Shown here piece by piece: positions 14,899 to 17,705 of a DNA stretch of 17,705 nt. Origin of the DNA: a bacterium (lineage in GTDB: Bacteria > Electryoneota > JAOADG01); the NCBI GenBank assembly GCA_026417415.1, contig JAOADG010000003.1, positions 1 through 17,705 on the forward strand, given 5' to 3'. Within the stretch, counting starts at the first letter, position 1. Each line of letters opens with the position of its first letter. The translations under genes were made by a program, and so were the position numbers. Under the pieces are notes generated by a model. That model was not told the origin of the DNA, ran no database searches, and saw only the letters and a list, made by a program, of their open reading frames with translations.

Positions 14899-15055
14899 AA
14901 CTTATTCTAATAAATTTCGGTACCACTTTGCAATACAACTTGAATCAGAACCACTCAAATTGTAACTTAAAAATGCAATTGTTTGCCTGGTTTAGTATGG
15001 CCTAAAACCTCATCCTAATCAATTTTTGTACCATCTTGTGACAGAACGTCTATCA
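14899..15055. repeat. Imperfect ~50-base direct repeat, two copies
   Basis: Copy one is 14899-14947, copy two 15006-15055, 107 bases apart start to start. About 34 of 49 aligned bases match with one gap (hand alignment). The best core is CTAATmAATTT..GTACCA..TTG. The copies are unrelated to any coding sequence seen here. Confidence 0.45.
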
Positions 15056-15354
15056 AATAGGTTAAAATCATAACCCTTTTAAACAATTCATTATTTTGTA
15101 AATCAAAAATAGTACAAATGTGTGGATGGACAGATCAAAACGTTATCCAATTTTCTTTACTGAGTAAATTAAATAAATTTTATGATGGGCGTGCTGATGC
15201 AAATTACTATTGAAATTTCAGATTTGTGTCAATTCCAGACATGAATAGCATTTCGTGAATTTCAATTACACCCCTTATTCCCCATGCATAGCAGGGGGGT
15301 CAACGTTTGTCCCGTATGTTTCTACAAGGATAACGTAAAGAGAACTACCTTCGG

Positions 15355-15394
15355 TAAAGAAAGAAAAGTTTTTTTCTTTTATCTCCTTTCTTTA
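15355..15394. repeat. Inverted repeat TAAAGAAAG / CTTTCTTTA
   Basis: A perfect 9-base inverted repeat (15355-15363 and 15386-15394), with a further AAAAG/CTTTT pair inside after a 5-base bulge and a T7 loop. It could form a weak AT-rich hairpin. It lies beyond the rocA terminator, and no gene depends on it visibly. Confidence 0.4.
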
Positions 15395-15486
15395 GCAAAA
15401 GAAAAGTGTTGCCAAATCTCATTATCCCCCGTTTGAGAGGGGCAACATAAAGGCGATGTAAATTCAGCGCTGTGTTGTTGAAAGTG

Positions 15487-15519
15487 AAAAAAACACCGAC
15501 CTGCGGGTGTCGGTGTTTT
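15487..15519 (-). terminator. Intrinsic terminator of rocA
   Basis: Arms 15490-15500 and 15509-15519 (AAAACACCGAC and its complement) form an 11-bp stem with an 8-base loop. Seven A at 15487-15493 on the plus strand give a U-tract on the minus-strand transcript. It lies 30 bases past the rocA stop. Confidence 0.9.
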
Positions 15520-15548
15520 CAATGATACCATAGAAATGGTTGATGGAC

Positions 15549-17096
15549 TTAGAAACGCTCCGTAACGCTTTTGGCTTGTAAGAAGAGTTGCAAGTAATCT
15601 CGGCCACCGGCTTTGGAATCGGTACCACTCATATTGAATCCACCAAAGGGTTGCACGCCTACCAAAGCGCCGGTGCATTTGCGGTTGATGTACAAATTTC
15701 CACAATAGGCCTCGCGACGTACGCGTTCAATGCGATCCCGTCGTTTGCCAAAATAGGCACCGGTTAGTCCGAAAATAGTGTTGTTAAAGACCTTTAATCC
15801 CTCATCAAAATTTTTCACTTTGCATACAGCTAAAACGGGACCAAAGATCTCTTCTTGCATGATGCGTGCCGTGGGAGCAACATCGGCAATCACGGTCGGC
15901 TCAATGAACCATCCCGGGAAGCCAGCTTTATTTCCACCAGCCACCAATCGTCCTTCTTTTTTACCAATTTCAATATATTCTAAAATCTTTTCATAAGCAC
16001 CACCATCGGATACGGGACCGTGCCAGTTTTCAAAGTTTTCGGTATCGCCGGTTTTAATTTTCTTGACGCGTTCCACCACTTTTTCCAATAGGGTATCGTA
16101 CACTTTTTCGTGGATGATCAAGCGGGAGCATGCGCTACATTTTTGTCCTTGGAATCCGAAGGCGCTAATCACAATCTGTTCTGAAGCAAAATCCAAATCA
16201 GCATCATCATCAACCAAGATGGCATCTTTTCCACCCATTTCCAAGATGGTGCGTTTGAGCCACAATTGACCGCGTTGGACTTTGGCAGCACGTTGGAAAA
16301 TGCGTTGACCAATTTCCATAGATCCGGTAAAGGCAATAAATCGGGTAAGACGATGATCCACGATGGTATCGCCGATGGCACCACCCGGTCCGGGTAGATA
16401 GTTCACCACTCCTGCAGGCATTCCGGCTTCTTCAAGGATCTCAAAGAAACGGTAGGCAATCACGGGGGTAATGGATGCTGGTTTCAGAATTACGGTATTG
16501 CCGGTAACCATAGAAGCGCTGGTCATTCCAGTCATAATGGCATTAGGGAAGTTCCACGGTGGAATCACGGCACCCACTCCTAATGGGATATAGTACAAGT
16601 TGTTCTCTTCACCGGGGTAATCCACTACCGGTTGACGTTCGTGGAGCCGCATCATTTCGCGGGCATAAAATTCTAAAAAGTCAATGGCTTCTGCGGTATC
16701 CGCATCGGCTTCCATCCAATTTTTGCCGATTTCATAGACCATCGTAGCGGAGAATTCATGTTTACGTCGGCGCATAAGGGCAGCAGCGCGCAAAAGAATT
16801 CGGGCACGGGCATCCGGGTCATAGTATTTCCAAGTTTGGAAGACGCGATCTGCAGTACGAATGGCAAGCAATGCATGCTCTTTGGCCCCTTTGGATACAT
16901 AAGCCATCACCACATCGGGATTGGCAGGGCAGGTATCTTTGATGGTATCATCGGTGTAAATGCGTTCACCACCGATGACGAGTGGAATTTTTTCGCCGAA
17001 GCGGCTTTTGACAAGTTTCAATGCATCTTCAAATGCTGCTCGCTGAGCAGGGTCATTGAAGTTGGTCAGCGGTTCATTTTTGAATGGAGGTAACAT
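15549..17096 (-). CDS. rocA: Delta-1-pyrroline-5-carboxylate dehydrogenase
   Basis: This 515-residue NAD(P)-dependent aldehyde dehydrogenase has the length of Bacillus RocA-type enzymes. It oxidises glutamate-5-semialdehyde/P5C to glutamate, the second step of proline and arginine breakdown, in the cytoplasm. Visible features are the cofactor-site strand GVGAVIPPWNFP (173-184), KPASITP (205-211), FTGSMEIG (256-263), the general base Glu286 in LEMGGKD, the catalytic Cys320 in FGFQGQKCSACSR, and QEEIFGPVLAV near the C-terminal third. The N-terminus (FKNEPLTNF...) is typical of P5C dehydrogenases and unlike generic aldehyde dehydrogenases. No proline dehydrogenase domain is fused, and no putA/prodh gene is in the window. 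AGAAGGA precedes ATG 17096. It is a single-gene unit with its own promoter and terminator. Confidence 0.95.
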   Translation of the reverse strand: MLPPFKNEPLTNFNDPAQRAAFEDALKLVKSRFGEKIPLVIGGERIYTDDTIKDTCPANPDVVMAYVSKGAKEHALLAIRTADRVFQTWKYYDPDARARILLRAAALMRRRKHEFSATMVYEIGKNWMEADADTAEAIDFLEFYAREMMRLHERQPVVDYPGEENNLYYIPLGVGAVIPPWNFPNAIMTGMTSASMVTGNTVILKPASITPVIAYRFFEILEEAGMPAGVVNYLPGPGGAIGDTIVDHRLTRFIAFTGSMEIGQRIFQRAAKVQRGQLWLKRTILEMGGKDAILVDDDADLDFASEQIVISAFGFQGQKCSACSRLIIHEKVYDTLLEKVVERVKKIKTGDTENFENWHGPVSDGGAYEKILEYIEIGKKEGRLVAGGNKAGFPGWFIEPTVIADVAPTARIMQEEIFGPVLAVCKVKNFDEGLKVFNNTIFGLTGAYFGKRRDRIERVRREAYCGNLYINRKCTGALVGVQPFGGFNMSGTDSKAGGRDYLQLFLQAKSVTERF

Positions 17097-17175
17097 AGGC
17101 GTATCCTTCTTTTTGGTTCAACAAAGTCACTTTTTTTAGTAAAAATAAAGTCAACTATGGACATAAAGGAAACAA

Positions 17176-17204
17176 AAAGTACAAAACCCAACCCAATTTG
17201 TCAA
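17176..17204 (-). promoter_or_regulatory. Putative rocA promoter
   Basis: On the minus strand, a perfect TTGACA (17204-17199) is 17 bases from TACTTT (17181-17176), a weak -10. The expected leader is about 70-75 bases. It lies back to back with the promoter of the Sel1 gene. Confidence 0.45.
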
Positions 17205-17237
17205 GTGGCACTTTTCACAAAAATAGTGCATAGGATC

Positions 17238-17266
17238 TTGATTAAGCAAATGATTTGAACTATATT
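17238..17266 (+). promoter_or_regulatory. Putative promoter of the Sel1-repeat gene
   Basis: TTGATT (17238-17243), a 17-base spacer, then TATATT (17261-17266). The expected start is near 17273, giving a short leader that contains AAAGGAG (17284-17289) ahead of ATG 17297. Confidence 0.5.
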
Positions 17267-17296
17267 AACATTGTACAGGATGAAAGGAGTTATGCT

Positions 17297-17705
17297 ATGA
17301 AACGCATCATCATTATGATAGTACTATCCTTTTCAGTTTATCAAGTAGGATTAGGGCAAAGTTTTTTCGAATCTTATGTTGATTCTGTAAGAAAATTAGC
17401 AAAGCAGGGTAATGCAGAAGCCCAGTTCAATCTTGGTGTGATGTACGTTATAGGACTAGGTGTTTCTCAAGATTATGCGGAGGCGGTGAAATGGTATCGC
17501 TTAGCAGCCGAGCAGGGTGTTGCAGAAGCCCAAAACAATCTTGGTGTGATGTACGATAAAGGACAAGGTGTTCCTCAAGATTATAGGGAGGCATTGAAAT
17601 GGTATCGCTTAGCAGCCGAGCAGGGTGTTGCAGTTGCCCAATACAATCTTGGTTTGATGTACGATGAAGGACAAGGTGTTCCTCAGGATTATAGGGAGGC
17701 GGTGA
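17297..17705 (+). CDS. Secreted Sel1-repeat (TPR-like) protein, 3' end outside the window
   Basis: The frame runs from ATG 17297 to the window edge without a stop (136 full codons). AAAGGAG lies 7 bases upstream. A signal peptide (MKRIIIMIVLSFSVYQVGLG, then Q) is followed by a short linker and Sel1-like repeats of 36 residues, each of the form G.AEAQ.NLG.MY..G.GV.QDY.EA.KWYR.AAEQ. Two full repeats and most of a third are present. Sel1 repeats form alpha/alpha solenoids that bind other proteins; secreted versions in other bacteria act as scaffolds or adaptors, so no enzyme activity is expected. It is divergent from rocA across about 200 bases. The partner is unknown, and the number of repeats cannot be given because the gene is cut. 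Confidence 0.88.
   Translation, partial: MKRIIIMIVLSFSVYQVGLGQSFFESYVDSVRKLAKQGNAEAQFNLGVMYVIGLGVSQDYAEAVKWYRLAAEQGVAEAQNNLGVMYDKGQGVPQDYREALKWYRLAAEQGVAVAQYNLGLMYDEGQGVPQDYREAV
17408..17705 (+). repeat. 108-base tandem coding repeats (Sel1 units)
   Basis: Units begin at 17408, 17516 and 17624 (exact 108-base period). Units two and three differ at about 8 of the 82 bases visible, so they are similar in DNA as well as protein. That suggests recent expansion or gene conversion. Confidence 0.85.

Larger units (their letters stand above)
14881..15486. other. Long non-coding stretch between the ppx operon and the rocA terminator
   Basis: No convincing gene on either strand. It holds a degenerate direct-repeat pair (14899-14947 and 15006-15055), a GGTTA/TAACC inverted repeat (15060-15075), a purine/pyrimidine inverted repeat (15355-15394) and short G4/C4 runs near 15270-15300 and 15425-15440. 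The size suggests a regulatory region or remnants of lost DNA. Confidence 0.5.

Noticed and set aside
15379-15705. A 108-codon minus-strand open frame overlapping the 3' end of rocA
   Set aside because: It runs in another frame through the conserved C-terminal part of rocA and through the rocA terminator. It has no ribosome site and a Trp/Arg/His-rich, low-plausibility composition.

Overview
The window looks like chromosome from a member of the FCB superphylum (Bacteroidota, Ignavibacteriota, Kapabacteria or a similar lineage). It has an outer-membrane TonB-dependent receptor with a carboxypeptidase-regulatory N-terminal domain, lipoproteins, fibronectin-III-rich secreted proteins and one protein with a type IX secretion (T9SS) C-terminal sorting domain. 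Several genes carry strong Shine-Dalgarno sequences (AAGGAGG, GGAGG), which are rare in classical Bacteroidota, so an early-branching FCB lineage seems more likely. This taxonomic guess is inference. No rRNA, tRNA, CRISPR array, insertion sequence or phage gene was seen.

Left part, plus strand (1-10505). The 3' end of an L,D-transpeptidase-like gene is followed by about 500 bases of AT-rich non-coding DNA with a good sigma70-like promoter. Next come a TonB-dependent receptor (796-3627) and three closely spaced genes for exported proteins: a two-repeat beta protein, a small protein with a novel-looking domain plus FN3, and a 733-residue beta-helix protein. None of these three has a T9SS tail. 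A strong UUCG hairpin follows. Then come a small lipoprotein and a separate two-gene unit: a T9SS-tailed paralogue of the small protein (8081-8854), and a clostripain-fold lipoprotein that has lost both catalytic residues (8865-10505).

Middle part, minus strand (10525-14880). A compact five-gene operon reads right to left: Ppx/GppA exopolyphosphatase, two thymidylate-kinase-fold paralogues, a CHAD-domain protein and a SixA phosphohistidine phosphatase. Genes overlap or abut, and the operon ends at a terminator shared with the converging plus-strand unit. Ppx and CHAD both point to inorganic polyphosphate. The two divergent P-loop kinases are the unexplained part: one has a canonical Walker A, while the other has Arg in place of the Walker A Lys. 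I regard this cluster as the best candidate for an undescribed system.

Right part (14850-17705). About 640 bases of non-coding DNA hold a degenerate direct-repeat pair and inverted repeats. Then comes a minus-strand delta-1-pyrroline-5-carboxylate dehydrogenase (RocA/PruA type) with its own promoter and terminator. A divergent secreted Sel1-repeat protein runs off the right edge.
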